The notes beneath the pieces were generated by a model that was not told the DNA's origin, searched no databases, and worked only from the letters and a program-made list of their open reading frames with translations. Positions 11,396 through 22,470 of a stretch of DNA of 64,000 nt are shown here, piece by piece; within the stretch, counting starts at the first letter, position 1; the number at the start of each line of letters is the position of its first letter. Source of the stretch: Amborella trichopoda (taxonomy: Eukaryota; Streptophyta; Magnoliopsida; Amborellales; Amborellaceae); NCBI RefSeq assembly GCF_000471905.2, contig NW_006494916.1, positions 45,802-109,801 of the forward strand, read 5' to 3'. Position numbers and translations under genes: made by a program.

Positions 11396-12841
11396 TGCTT
11401 ATAGCGCAAAATCAAACAGATCTTCATCGAAAGATCTCTTGGATCTTGACACCTTAAACTGATAAAAATAACGTGGTAGAGAAGGTGGGACAAATCGAAT
11501 TCAGATTTGAGGCCAGATCTCCCTGAAAATGAGCAGATCTACTCTCAGATCTGTGGCAGGGCCATCATGATCCAAGACATTACAAAATATGAATTTTAAG
11601 TAAACAAACAGATCAAAATAAAATGAAAACAATAAAATCAAAAGAGATAAAATGGAAGAAAATGATACCGAATTGGGCCGGATGGTTCTGGATTCCTGAG
11701 CCGTCTAGGGCTCGCTCGTATCAGAACCGATCCTCTTTTGTCTCTCTGATCCGGATATTAGCCAGCAAGTCTTTTCAGTATAGGGTGATTGTACCCTATA
11801 GATGGTTCTAGATGTCCTAGGTCTAGGCTCTTTCAGGTTTAAGGGTTAAAGTTCCAGGAGGCGGAGGGTTTCCTGAAGCAATCACTAGGGTTTCCAATCT
11901 CTCTGAGGTTTCTATTTTTATCTCCAGTATGTTCACTCTCTATCCTACGTTTTCTCTCTCTATACCCAATCGTATTCTCTATCCCTCTCCAATGACCACG
12001 AAAAGATGCTTTATAGGGGTCAAAGCTTGTTGGGAAGGATGTGCATGCATAACAAACAAATGCCTCGGTCAAAGATGCATATTTTGAGGATTACAGATTT
12101 GGGCGGCATGGGTCGTGTCACTTGGGCAGCACGTCCCTTATCGAACACACCAATTTTCGTCCAAATTGAGATTTTTTACTTCTGGTGTTTTCCTTGACCT
12201 CTTGTGAAGCTCTCAAAGAAAATTTGGGTCAAAAATTTTTTTTTTTACTATTTTAAATGATTGTTTTGGTAAAACAAGGCAATTGCAGAATGACTTAGGT
12301 GACATGCCATGTGTCGCTTGGGTGGCACACCTTGAGTCGCACAAATTAAATTTATCCAAATTGTTGTTTTTTAATTTGAGTGTCTTCGTTAGCTCTTGTG
12401 AAGCTCTCAGAGAAAATTTGGGTCAAAACGGATTTGTTTACTATCTTTAATGATTGTTTTGGTAAAATAGGGCAATTGCAGAATGACTTTGGCGGCACGC
12501 CCTGTGTCGCTTGGGTGGCACGCCCCATGTTGTGCAAACCAAAACTTGTCCAAATTGATGTTTTTCAATTTGGGTGTCTTCCTCAACCTCTTGTGAAGCC
12601 CTCAGAGAAAATTTGGGTCAAAACAGATTTGTTTTACTATTTTTAATATTTTTTTGGTAAAACAAGTCGTTTACAGAAATCTGGATCAAAACAGGGTTTC
12701 TACAGGGTTTCGGGCAGGCAAACTTATTCTGAATCACAAGGTAGGTTGTGTGAACTATGGATTTGGGATTACTAGATTAAGTGTAATCCTAAAGGTTCAG
12801 AAAACCATAGAATGTACCAAATTTAAAATGGGGTGTTTGCA
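11396..12841 (-). repeat. 5' LTR (1446 bp)
   Basis: It matches 2153-3585. On the minus strand it starts TGCAAACACCCCATTTTAA and ends GCGCTATAAGCA, so the TG..CA ends are kept. It has the same three tandem sub-repeats as the 3' LTR (CTCTTGTGAAG near 12199, 12394 and 12589). The two LTRs differ by many scattered substitutions and small indels, so the insertion is not recent. Confidence 0.88.
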
Positions 12842-12846
12842 AGAAT
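12842..12846. repeat. target site duplication AGAAT (right)
   Basis: Exact partner of 2148-2152. The bases that follow contain CGGATCGGAGAAT, which also stands just left of the element, so the target itself had a short repeat. Confidence 0.88.
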
Positions 12847-13349
12847 CAGTCAATCGGATCGGAGAATTGGCAATTTTTGTCTCAAAGTTTTTTTAAAAGA
12901 ACACAATAAATCTCTCAAAATAGTGCCTTTTTAGTTTCTAAAAGAATTTAGGACTGGGGCATTATGTACTTTCATTGCTTTATAAAAATAGGTGAATACT
13001 GAAACATTATTTTATTGCCCGGATGTCTATATAATTAATCATAGTATAGTATTATAATATTGCATCAATATAATTTAAGATATTAGAAAACATTTTCTTA
13101 TTATAAGATTAAAAAATAATTTCTTATATAAAATGAAATTAGTATCACATCAAAGTAAAAAATATTTATTAATTCGCTTTAATAATCTAAAATTATTACA
13201 ACCCAACCAACTATAATATTATTTACTAAAATTGAAATTATTGATTTATATTTTATAATTATTTTATTATATAAATAATAATAAATCTAAAATATATTAT
13301 AATATCATTTAATTTGAAAATATTATTGATAACTATAAAAAAAAATAGT
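12847..13349 (+). repeat. AT-rich dispersed repeat, copy 2
   Basis: From about 12957 (GCATTATGTACTTTCATTG) it matches the repeats at 19617 and 49263 through CCGGATGTCTATATAATT and onward to about 13330. Left of 12957 the similarity stops, which fixes one end of the repeat. 12847-12956 is plain flank of the retrotransposon. No gene. Confidence 0.6.
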
Positions 13350-13365
13350 GTGGGATTAATCCCAC
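13350..13365. other. perfect 16-bp palindrome
   Basis: GTGGGATTAATCCCAC equals its own reverse complement. It lies just after the AT-rich repeat. It may be part of an uncharacterised element; no function can be assigned. Confidence 0.5.
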
Positions 13366-13671
13366 GCCATAGGTTCTGAGAAATGAAAATTGGTATAAAA
13401 ATAGTGGAGCAATCATTTGTGACACGGGCCTCCGTGTGAAAGGCACAAAGCTCCTGATAGGCTTATTGTTCGTGGGGTGCAATTGGCATACGGATGCATC
13501 CGTAGCTGTAGAGGTAAGGTGCACCTTCAAATTTTATCATGGTATATAATGTTGATGTAAAATGTTTATATGATTATCTCAAATTCTATTTTTATATCTA
13601 ATTATAAAATTTTAAATTTTCAAAATGGTTAAAATCAAGTAGCTTTATAAATATACGAAAATCTTGAAAAA
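13366..13671. other. non-coding stretch before the gap
   Basis: No gene seen. GCATCCGTAG at about 13496 recurs beyond the gap near 14274, so the gap may lie inside one repeat. Confidence 0.4.
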
Positions 13672-14190
13672 NNNNNNNNNNNNNNNNNNNNNNNNNNNNN
13701 NNNNNNNNNNNNNNNNNNNNNNNNNNNNNNNNNNNNNNNNNNNNNNNNNNNNNNNNNNNNNNNNNNNNNNNNNNNNNNNNNNNNNNNNNNNNNNNNNNNN
13801 NNNNNNNNNNNNNNNNNNNNNNNNNNNNNNNNNNNNNNNNNNNNNNNNNNNNNNNNNNNNNNNNNNNNNNNNNNNNNNNNNNNNNNNNNNNNNNNNNNNN
13901 NNNNNNNNNNNNNNNNNNNNNNNNNNNNNNNNNNNNNNNNNNNNNNNNNNNNNNNNNNNNNNNNNNNNNNNNNNNNNNNNNNNNNNNNNNNNNNNNNNNN
14001 NNNNNNNNNNNNNNNNNNNNNNNNNNNNNNNNNNNNNNNNNNNNNNNNNNNNNNNNNNNNNNNNNNNNNNNNNNNNNNNNNNNNNNNNNNNNNNNNNNNN
14101 NNNNNNNNNNNNNNNNNNNNNNNNNNNNNNNNNNNNNNNNNNNNNNNNNNNNNNNNNNNNNNNNNNNNNNNNNNNNNNNNNNNNNNNNNN
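13672..14190. other. assembly gap (519 N)
   Basis: Run of unknown bases. Reading frames spanning it are artefacts. Confidence 1.
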
Positions 14191-15165
14191 TATTTTTCAT
14201 GGTCATACATCTGAGATGATCAATCAAAGGGTTTTTCAACATTAAAACTATCTTTTTTGGTGGATTTTTTAGGCGCATCCGTAGTTCTACATTATAAGGT
14301 TTCATCCTTATATGAGCTTTTTCCTCGTTCGTGTGATGTCATGTGATGAGGGGTAAGAGAGTGCGCCAAGTCAAAAATTGTGGAATTGAGTGGGAAGAGG
14401 GGTAAGCCAAAAATTGTGGAAATGAGTGGGAGGAGGGGGCGCCACTTGGAGCGCCAAACCAGCATTTGTAGAAATGACAGATGATAACCATGGGCATCCT
14501 AAAAAATTTGCAGCCACGTGTACGCTATAGTTGACTGCAAAAAATGTTGAGAATCAGTAAAAATATCCAGTTTATTTATCGTATTGGTTTATATGTTTAA
14601 AATATCCGGTTTATTTATCATATTGGTTCCCATGTCGTTGAGAATCGGTTAAAATATGCGGTTTATTTAATATTGGTTCCTATGTTTAAAATATCCAGTT
14701 TATGTATCATATTGGTTCCTATGTGAAAATGGCCGAGTCCTGTTTATGATGTCTTATATAAAAACGGCCGGATCTTGTTTTTTATCGAAATCGAGATAAA
14801 TTGGACAATACTCGATCCAGATCGCCTGTTTGTTTAAAAGGTATACAATGAGTATTAACTTTGTTTTAAGGTAGTCACAATTAATCTTGACTATTAAATG
14901 TGAATGGGTAGCTGCATTTAATCTATTGACCAAGCTTACATTTAAAATAATTTTTTCGAACTTTTTGACACACCCAAGCTATCAGATTTGACCTCCTTGT
15001 ACTAGAGGTAAATATTACAATCCCATATCGATATTTGATAAGAAAAAAGGCTTATCCATTTCTTAAAAGTTCGGCCATTTCTTTTCTCCGAAGAGGAAGT
15101 TTTGTATCTTTAGGTATGTGACCTATGTTAGATCCATAAGATACCACAATTTTTGGTTTTGTTTT
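14191..15165. repeat. non-coding stretch with a ~50-bp tandem repeat
   Basis: At about 14560-14730 a unit of the form TTAAAATATCCAGTTTATTTA..ATTGGTTCCTATG (given here in two parts, joined loosely) occurs four times with drift. Just before it, 14350-14440 holds a smaller duplication around CAAAAATTGTGGAA.GAGTGGGA. No gene is supported in this stretch. Confidence 0.5.
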
Positions 15166-15554
15166 GTATAAGGTTGAGGCCCTAAACCATCAAATTAAGG
15201 CACACAAGAGATTGATGCCAAAAATCCTCAAATTGATCATTTCGACTTCAAGATGTATGGGCGTAAGAAAAAATAGATTTCAAGTCTCAAAAATAGTGCA
15301 CGAGAAAAAATAGATTTCAAGTCATAAAAACAGTGCATCTGTAATGCACTTTTTGGACCATCAATTTTCAAGATTTTCAAGTGTTCATAGATCTATTCAA
15401 TGTATACTTATTTTAAAGTTTTAAAATTTATAATTAGAAATAAAAATAAAATTTGAAGTCATCACAAAAAATTTCGGTACTCAAAACATATTTCGATGCT
15501 ATTTAAATGTGCGCTTTACTTTGATTGTTTAGGGCTTGAGCCTTATACAAACCA
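15166..15554. mobile_element. MITE-like element, copy 1
   Basis: The left end GTATAAGGTTGAGGCCCTAA and the right end TTAGGGCTTGAGCCTTATAC are imperfect reverse complements. The interior is non-coding and includes a local duplication of TAGATTTCAAGTC. A diverged copy in the same orientation lies at 16427-16750. The target duplication is unclear, so the family is not named. Confidence 0.5.
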
Positions 15555-16426
15555 ACACTCATTTGATAATGCAAACATTTCTATTATATCTCTCTTTTCT
15601 TTTCTCTCTCTATCTATCTCATAAAGAAAAGAAAAAAATAATAATATAAAGAATAATCTTAGCAGACCTTTTGTCTTGCAACATTCATGTGCCTAACGGA
15701 TTCCATGTACAATAACTCAAAAAAGGAAAGGGACAAATTTTTTTCTTCTAAATTCAAAACTAGAAAGAGGGTGATCGAGAGAGAGGGCAGCAGGGGAGAG
15801 AGGGGTAGGTCATGGGTTTGAGCAAATAATACTTAGGAAAAATATAAGATCTCCACCATCCATTCTTAATACTTGAATGGGCGGTGATCCGCTGATGAGC
15901 GCACTTAGGCCGCCGAACATTGTAGGTTACGGTAGCCTGTGTATATACTCTATAAGTGTGTGTGGGCTCACTCCACACGCACATTCGATAGAGGTAAGAG
16001 TTTTTACTTATGTTCCAAGTTTTTATACATAAATCTCCATTTTTTTTGTTTATTTTTTTCTCCTCTCTCTATAGGATTGTGATATGGTTAGTTTTTTAAG
16101 AAAATGAGATATTTATGACAATAATTCAATTCAATTTGTTCTTTTTATTATTCCAAATCTTACTTTGTACCCCCTCTAATTGTGAATTCAATTATTGATT
16201 TGATCAAGAAAAATTCATCTTCTTTTCTTTTGATGAGGTTGTAGCTTCTTTTGATCTTTCAATTGGTCTAGAAAGAAATGAAATGGCTATTTAGACTTCT
16301 CACGGAGCAAGTTTCCCTTTCGGTAATGGGCAAAATAATATTTCCATTGTACATTTGTTATAATGCATGTACAGCTGTTATAAGTGAGAAGGCATTGGAG
16401 CCATTTTACATTACGTAAAAGTTTAT
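15555..16426. other. non-coding spacer between the two MITE-like copies
   Basis: Contains a pyrimidine-rich TCTCTCTTTTCTTTTCTC run near 15590 and otherwise nothing recognisable. Small frames at 15760-15984 and 16287-16475 have no family features. Confidence 0.4.
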
Positions 16427-16750
16427 ATAAGGGTGAGGCCGTAAATTTACTAGATGAGGTTGTTTCGATACCCAAAAATTCTCAGATCGATCATCTTGAC
16501 CTAAAGATTTCAAGTCTTGAAAATAGTGCATTTGGTAATGTATTTTTTGGATCCTCAATTTTCACGATTTTTAATTATTAATAGATCTAATCGATCTACA
16601 CTATTTTTGGGGCTTTAAATTTTATAATTACCGATGAAAATAAATTTTCAGGCTATCACAATTATTTCTAGTACTGAAATAATATCTTTCGAGACTATTT
16701 AAAGGTGTGCCTTACTTTGATTGTTTAGAACCTCGGCCTTATAAAAGTAT
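16427..16750. mobile_element. MITE-like element, copy 2 (diverged)
   Basis: Left end TATAAGGGTGAGGCCGTAAA, right end TTTAGAACCTCGGCCTTATA. The interior aligns with 15166-15554 (shared AGATTTCAAGTC, ACTTTGATTGTTTAG). Shorter than copy 1 by about 65 bp. The 65-codon plus frame at 16384-16581 is not regarded as a gene. Confidence 0.48.
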
Positions 16751-16817
16751 TGAATAATATTAAATAAATGGAGCCATTGCAGACGTTACAAAAAGAAACA
16801 TGAGCGAGGTTGCAGCA

Positions 16818-17232
16818 TTAAAACAAAGTATGGGAAACCACTAGCGAATGAAATGCCCCCTTCTTTGCAAGGTCGTCTGCCAAACAATTAGCCTCTTTAT
16901 ATACATGCTTGAATAAATGTTGCTCCATGAAGATAACTTCGTAATGCGCAACCAAATATATCTCACACGCTATGGTGGAGGGGATACACAATTGTACCAG
17001 TCCATCACATTCTTTGAATCCCCTTCTACAAACAGAAAATCCCCTAAATTCATCTGCTTCCATAGCTTAATACCTGTATGATTGCTGCTATTTCGACAAC
17101 TCTATACGGTACCACAAAACAGAAAGTTATATTCCCACAAGAATCTTTGCAAACTCCACCCACCATAGCTCTAGCTGGATTTCCCATAGAAGAGCCGTCA
17201 ACATTTAGCTTAAAGAAGCCATTCAATGGAGG
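16818..17232 (-). pseudogene. RNase H domain of the LINE (RVT_3 type), frameshifted
   Basis: Minus-strand reading gives FFKLNVDGSSMGNPARAMVG, then in another frame FLFVEGDSKNVMDWYN, then HVYKEANCLADDLAKKG. These are the N-terminal DGS, the middle E-D-S and the C-terminal REAN..AD..A.KG motifs of plant LINE RNase H, with the acidic residues present but in shifted frames. The domain degrades RNA in RNA-DNA hybrids during element copying. It is absent from the copy at 47228, whose homology starts upstream of this domain. Confidence 0.75.
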
Positions 17233-17843
17233 ATGTCATACACTTCTAGGTCTCACATTAATAAATATTAAAATAATTAAGTGATCTAGATTGTCTTCTA
17301 CATCTGCTTTGGAAATCCCCCCCCTTCTTTAGTAATTCTAAACTAGTTCCACGTATTAAATAAGATCTTATTCTTTAGAGCTGCCAAATCCAATGCCATA
17401 CCATCAAAGATCCTCCTATTTCTCTCTCACCACAATGCCCATAACAAAGAACCACGCAAAATATTCCAAAGTATTCCACCAATCTTTGGGATTCCATCAA
17501 TTTTCAAATGATTCACCATAGGCCATACCGAAGAAGGAAGATTCATAGATAACACCAAGTTTTGCATTGCCCAATACCAAAGCAAAGAGGTGAAATGACA
17601 ATACAAAAATAAATGATCATGTGTCTCCTCATCATTTTTACAAAAAGGGCCGCATTAACAATGATCTTACATCGTTTTCTCATATTATCCACTCTAAGGT
17701 ATTTACTTTGAGCCAAAATTGAAATAAAAACCTACAATTTATAAAGGATTTTCCATTTCCATATTTCCTTTAAAAAAGGTTGATTACAACTTATTCGATC
17801 ATGGAAAGAGATATTATATGTTGACCTTACTGAGAAAACACCA

Positions 17844-19616
17844 TCAGGTTCCAAATCCCAAATTACAACATCCTCTTTTGAGCATGAGATAAATAACTCC
17901 CCCAAGATATTTTGCAACTCCATATGTTGATCGATGGCCACTGCCTACTTCATGCACAATAGCCATTTGTTGTGAGCTTCTATGATATATGTCAGGAAAT
18001 TGTGATTTAAATGGGAATTCAGGTGCCCACCTTGAGTGTAAAAACAAGGCCATATCACCTTTACCCACCAACCATCTCAAATGATGCCGAAAAAAAGAAG
18101 GCATTGACACAATGGCCCTCCAAGTGAGAGAACATCCACTAACAAATCCTACCGCAACCATATTATGGCAACAATCAAATATATATTTGGCTTTCAAAAC
18201 TTCAATCCAAAGATGTCCTTCCCTACTTAACAAACGGCACCACCATTTCGCAAGTAAAGTTTGATTGACTAATTTTAACTTGTGAATTCTCAAACTACCT
18301 TCACACTTAGGTGTACAAATTCTATTCCAATTAACAGGATGATATCTCTTGGTTTCAGCATCAGAGCCCCACAAAAAATCCCTCATCAACTTCTCCAATT
18401 TCTTAATGATTTCTGCAGGCATTAAAAGAAGAGGCATTTGATATATAGGGGTATTAGAAATTGAAAATTTAATCAAAGCAACTCTCCTACCTAAAAATTG
18501 ATGTTTTTCTTTTCAAATTTCAAGTTTAGAATTAGCCTGCTTAACCACTGGGTTCCAAATCTCCTTTTACAGCCTAGAAACTAAAAGATGTATTACCAAA
18601 TATTTTATTGGAAAGGACTCTACTTTACAATTTAACACAACTACCAATGACTCCACCAGAACTTGATTACAACAAACTTCAATAATAGATGTTTTGGTGA
18701 AATTAACTTTAAGACACAATAGCAACTCACAACATCTCAAAAATCTCTAAATATTCAACATTTATTGGGAACTTACCTCACAGAAAAGCAGAGTGTCATA
18801 TGTGTATTGAAGATGAGAAATCGACTGACCATTGGGGCTAACTTTAAAGCTGGAAACAATATCACTATCCACCACATTATTAATCATCAGATTGAAAGCT
18901 TCACCCACCAACGTAAAAAAGAAAAGGGATAAAGGATCCCCTTGGGAAATACCCCTAGAAGGTTAAAATAAACCTTTCGGGCATCCATTAACCAGAACTG
19001 AAAAGTGGGCCGTAGACCAGCATCCTGAAATTCACTTTCACAATTTCTCACCAAAACCCATACGAAAAAGGATTTCATCTGACACAGCCCACTCTATACG
19101 ATCATATGCTTTCTCCATTTCTAGTTTAATAGTAACCCCTAGAGACTCATTTACTGCTCTCGCATGAATGCACTCTAGGGCAATCAAAACCCCATCCATA
19201 AGCATTCTACCTTTGATAAAAGTAGATTGTGTACCTGAAAGATTACTAGGAAGAACCCCTTTAATTTTTTCAACCAACACTTTGGATATGATCTTATATA
19301 GACAAGTCAAAAAACTAATAGGTTGAATATCACTGATACCAGCAATTGAAGACTTCTTAGGAATCAAAGTAATAAAAGTTAAATTTATACCTTTATTCAA
19401 AGACCCCTAAGTAAAAATTCATTAACCATCAACACTAGTTCGTCCTTAAGAAAATCCCAAAACTTATGAAAGAATAAAAGAGGAAAACCATCTGGCCCTG
19501 AGGCCTTATCCCCGGGCAAAGCAAAAACCGCATGTCGCAATTCATCCATTCCAACCCCTATTTCTAAGAAAGATACATCCTCAGTTGAAAGCATCTTAAA
19601 AGGAACTCCCTCATTA
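17844..19616 (-). pseudogene. LINE reverse transcriptase remnant, copy 1
   Basis: Open pieces at 19648-19397, 19400-19038 and 18476-17844 (minus) carry successive parts of a non-LTR reverse transcriptase. VTIKLEMEKAYDRIEWA keeps the first acidic pocket, with E where D is usual (KLDMEKAYDRVEW in the family). QGDPLS is kept. The Y-x-D-D box is YTYD at about 18785-18805. The catalytic aspartates are therefore incomplete. The frame's first dozen residues (TYFYKVIKAHN) come from the adjacent repeat, not from the LINE. Confidence 0.75.
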
Positions 19617-20060
19617 TGCGCTTTTATTACTTTGTAGAAATAGGTCACAATTGAGACGTTGTTTTTCTGTCTGGATGTCTACATAATTATTAGTTATAAT
19701 ATAATATTATAATATTTCATCAAAAAATTAGTATCACATCAAAGTATCAAATATTTATTATTTCGCTTTACTAATCCAAAATTCTAACAACCTAACTAAT
19801 TATAATATCAGGCATTGAAATTAAAACTGTTGGTTTATATTTTATAATTATTTAATACACAAATAAGAACAAATCTAAAATATATTCTGATATCATCTAA
19901 TTGAAAAAATCTTATTTACAATTATAAAAAAATAATACATTACATAATTTGTAATACAAATAAGTTAATAAATAAAATATAAGATTTAGTTATCAATGTA
20001 TAATTATTAGTTATAAACTTATAATACTATAATAAACATGGTTTAAAAATTGTTAGAATA
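19617..20060 (+). repeat. AT-rich dispersed repeat, copy 3
   Basis: Starts at CATTATGCGCTTTTATTACT, matching copies at 12957 and 49263 and, more distantly, 35484. Internal landmarks are GAGACGTTG, GGATGTCTACATAATT, AACAACCTAACTAATT and TATTTTATAATTATTTA. It joins the LINE precisely at the repeat end, which suggests that one inserted into the other. Confidence 0.6.
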
Positions 20061-22470
20061 CTATTGAATGCATATAAAAAAGGTTTTAAAATACCATTGA
20101 ATATACACCAATAATAAGGTTATAAAAATGGGGCGTATAAAAGCATGGTGCCTTAAATAGTAATCCTAAACCTTCCTTATAGTTGGAAACATGTGTATAA
20201 TTGCATGGTCATATAAAGAAGGTTTTAAATAAAAACTTTTAATGAATGCATCGTTAAATGCATAGTCATATAAATGCATCATGCTCCAGACGTGGCGCTC
20301 CTAACAATGTAAAGTCATTTAAAAATGGTGTCCAAACATTATCCCACATCGAAAAATTGTGGGAGTGCAAAGCCCTATAAAAGTTATTCAATCTTTTATA
20401 GGGGTTCCAACTTGTGATAGAGTGGCAAAGTCATGTGGTTGGGTTGGGAACACGAGGTGAAATTGTGTGATGGGTCAATAATTTTTAAAGAATATATATT
20501 CCATTTTAACGGTGACGATGTCCGATTTTTACCATGGAAGTAGTGATGTGTCAGAGTCGCGATTGCACTTTGATCTTGTAAAGTAAAAACATTGAATCTC
20601 TGGCTAGATCCGAAACAGTCAGGACGATTTTTGGATTAGCCCGATTTCTGATTGGGTCATCGATTTTGTAAACAATGGATGAAAGTGATTATGCACTGTC
20701 TATTTAATAGATAATTAGATCCATTGTGTCGATGAGTCTTATTTTTATCTTTTCGAAATATTTTTATATATTATGATACCGTTTACCATTGTTACAAAGA
20801 AGTCACAATCACTTTTAGTTATTTAATATCAAATTGAATGGCTTGGGGTGCGCCACAAAATTTGAGAATTGTTTTTTAAATTTTGAGATCAATGACACAC
20901 TTACAACCACCCAATTTAAAAATATGACAAACAAGAGTCATGATGATGTCTTTATACTAAAAGTAAATAGCCACTTCGTATTTTTTTTCTTTTTTTTTGA
21001 AAATTGATGACAAGGTGGATAAAAAAGTGCTTGAAAAATCAAATGCTATAAATCCTCGTAAGATAATTTCTCGGTGTTACTAACACAACACAATATTACC
21101 TGATTGGTACAATGGAGGGTTTTTCTTCTATTAAAATCATGATAGTGAGGGATAGAGGGTTGACAAATGTTTGAGAGCTTGGGTTTCAAGATGCAAGTGC
21201 TTGGCCCTTGGAGTTGATGGTGTGATGACCATAAAAGTTGAATCACACAAAATGACTGGCTGTTGAATATTAGAAAAAAATAAAAATTAAAGGGAAAGTT
21301 ATAAAGACTTCCCAATTTGTACTTTCTAAGCATCCTCCTTGTCAACACTTTGATACACACTATTAACTTTATTAACATTTTTCTTTACAACTCCCTCTAT
21401 AAGTTAAAAAATATATAAATTTTTTAGACTAAAATACCCTCAATTTTAACCCATGATTCCAAAACATGATACCCAACATATGTCCATCCTACAAAACAAT
21501 GTATTGGACTTGCTTGTGCCGGCTGGGCATAAAAAATGTGTCAGATGAGCACGTATAAAATGTTTTGTGGGTTCGGAGAGTAAGTTATTTAGTATTGAGG
21601 GATGGCATGCCTATAAAATTGGGTAGTGGTGGGTTCTATAACTTCAGGAAAAAATAAAAAAAATAAAAAAATAATGACAGGTTGTTCGTAATTTAAAATT
21701 GAACTTTTTGAGCCTGCATACTCCTAACAATGACTTTTGATGATGTACCTACCAAGCACTACTCTTGAGAGCCACTCAAACTCGTATTTAAGGAAGTATA
21801 GAGAATCCCCCTGTAGTTTTCAATTGGTGGATCCATATCGTCCACATAGGTAATAAACGGTTGATGCCCCTCTTTTTTATTATATAGCGTAAACAAGATG
21901 CGTTGTACTTTCACTCAAATTACGACTATCATGCACCTAATGTTCATGGAAAATGACTAAGAAACTTACCCGGCCCATCCATTTGTACTTGCTCATAAAA
22001 TGAGACAAGGTCTCCTATCCACATCATGTGTACATCCACATGTTTAAATTAAACTAACAAAATGTATCTGCGATGCACGTTACATTGAATAATAATCACA
22101 AAAATATATTTCTATTGAAAATATTTCAATAAAACATAGTCCTAGAGAGAGATCAATGAATTCATCTCCACATTAGAATATTCTACAAAATGGTTGTAAT
22201 CTTTATTAAAAAAATTTAACGTAAAATTAAATAGCACATGTCCATTAAAATTTGTAAAATATAATTTAAAATACATAATTCTTTACGACATTTTGAAAAC
22301 CGAAACAGGTATACTATTTAACATTAAATATCTAGTCATACTCTATAGTAAAAAGTTTTAAGTTTTCTTTTCTCTCTAGTATCGAGCATCCAAATTCTAA
22401 TATTTTAAAATAGAAAATAATAAGAGAATCTAAGTGAGACAAAAAAAAAAAAAGTTATAATTTTTTGTAT
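20061..22470 (+). repeat. AT-rich block duplicated at 49720-52100
   Basis: Non-coding on both strands as far as I can see. Almost all of it aligns with 49720-52100 (for example CTTGGAGTTGA, GAATCACACAAAATGACTGG, CCCATGATTCCAAAACATG). A hairpin CCCACA..TGTGGG at 20343-20363 is followed 11 bases later by TATAAAAG, an arrangement like many plant retroelement promoters. The frame at 21046-21378 and its relatives have no family features. Confidence 0.6.
20343..20380 (+). promoter_or_regulatory. possible retroelement-type promoter (hairpin plus TATA box)
   Basis: CCCACATCGAAAAATTGTGGG can fold into a 6-bp stem, and CCTATAAAAG follows at 20373. The second copy near 49952-49990 keeps the hairpin with a changed loop and CATATAAAAA. 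The role is inferred only from resemblance. Confidence 0.35.

Larger units (their letters stand above)
2153..12841 (-). mobile_element. non-autonomous Tat-like Ty3/gypsy LTR retrotransposon (gag-only), complete copy
   Basis: A 10.7 kb element read on the minus strand: 5' LTR 11396-12841, primer-binding site 11374-11395, long repeat-rich leader, degenerate gag (9236-6997), a second acidic reading frame (about 6676-5749), a ~2 kb non-coding 3' region, polypurine tract 3586-3600 and 3' LTR 2153-3585. It has TG..CA LTR ends and a perfect AGAAT target duplication. No reverse transcriptase, RNase H or integrase motif was found in either frame set, and the space between gag and the 3' LTR is too short for a full pol. 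This is the layout of terminal-repeat elements carrying only gag, which would rely on an autonomous partner for enzymes. Gag frames carry stops and frameshifts, so this copy is dead. It is repeated, inverted and 5'-truncated, at 23743-33703. Confidence 0.85.
16818..19616 (-). mobile_element. 5'-truncated LINE (non-LTR retrotransposon), copy 1
   Basis: On the minus strand, in order: the start of reverse transcriptase (HAVFALPGDKASGPDGFPLL; TFITLIPKK; ISFLTCLYKIISKVL), GISQGDPLSLFFF, the catalytic region LQYTYDTLLFCE, the thumb and linker (PIYQMPLLLMPAEIIKKLEK, RDFLWGSDAETKRYH), the zf-RVT region (DGVFSVRSTYNISFHDR..IWKWKI) and RNase H. The endonuclease half is missing and the 5' end abuts the AT-rich repeat at 19617. 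Frames are interrupted throughout. The catalytic box, normally YADD, reads YTYD here, so the enzyme is dead. 17577-19616 recurs at 47228-49262. Confidence 0.85.

Noticed and set aside
13598-14305. Long reading frames of 191-235 codons on both strands
   Set aside because: They cross the 519-base N gap; the residues are unknown and the frame is an artefact.
19600-19648. TYFYKVIKAHN as part of the LINE protein
   Set aside because: The same DNA occurs at 12957 without any LINE beside it; it belongs to the AT-rich repeat and is in frame by chance.
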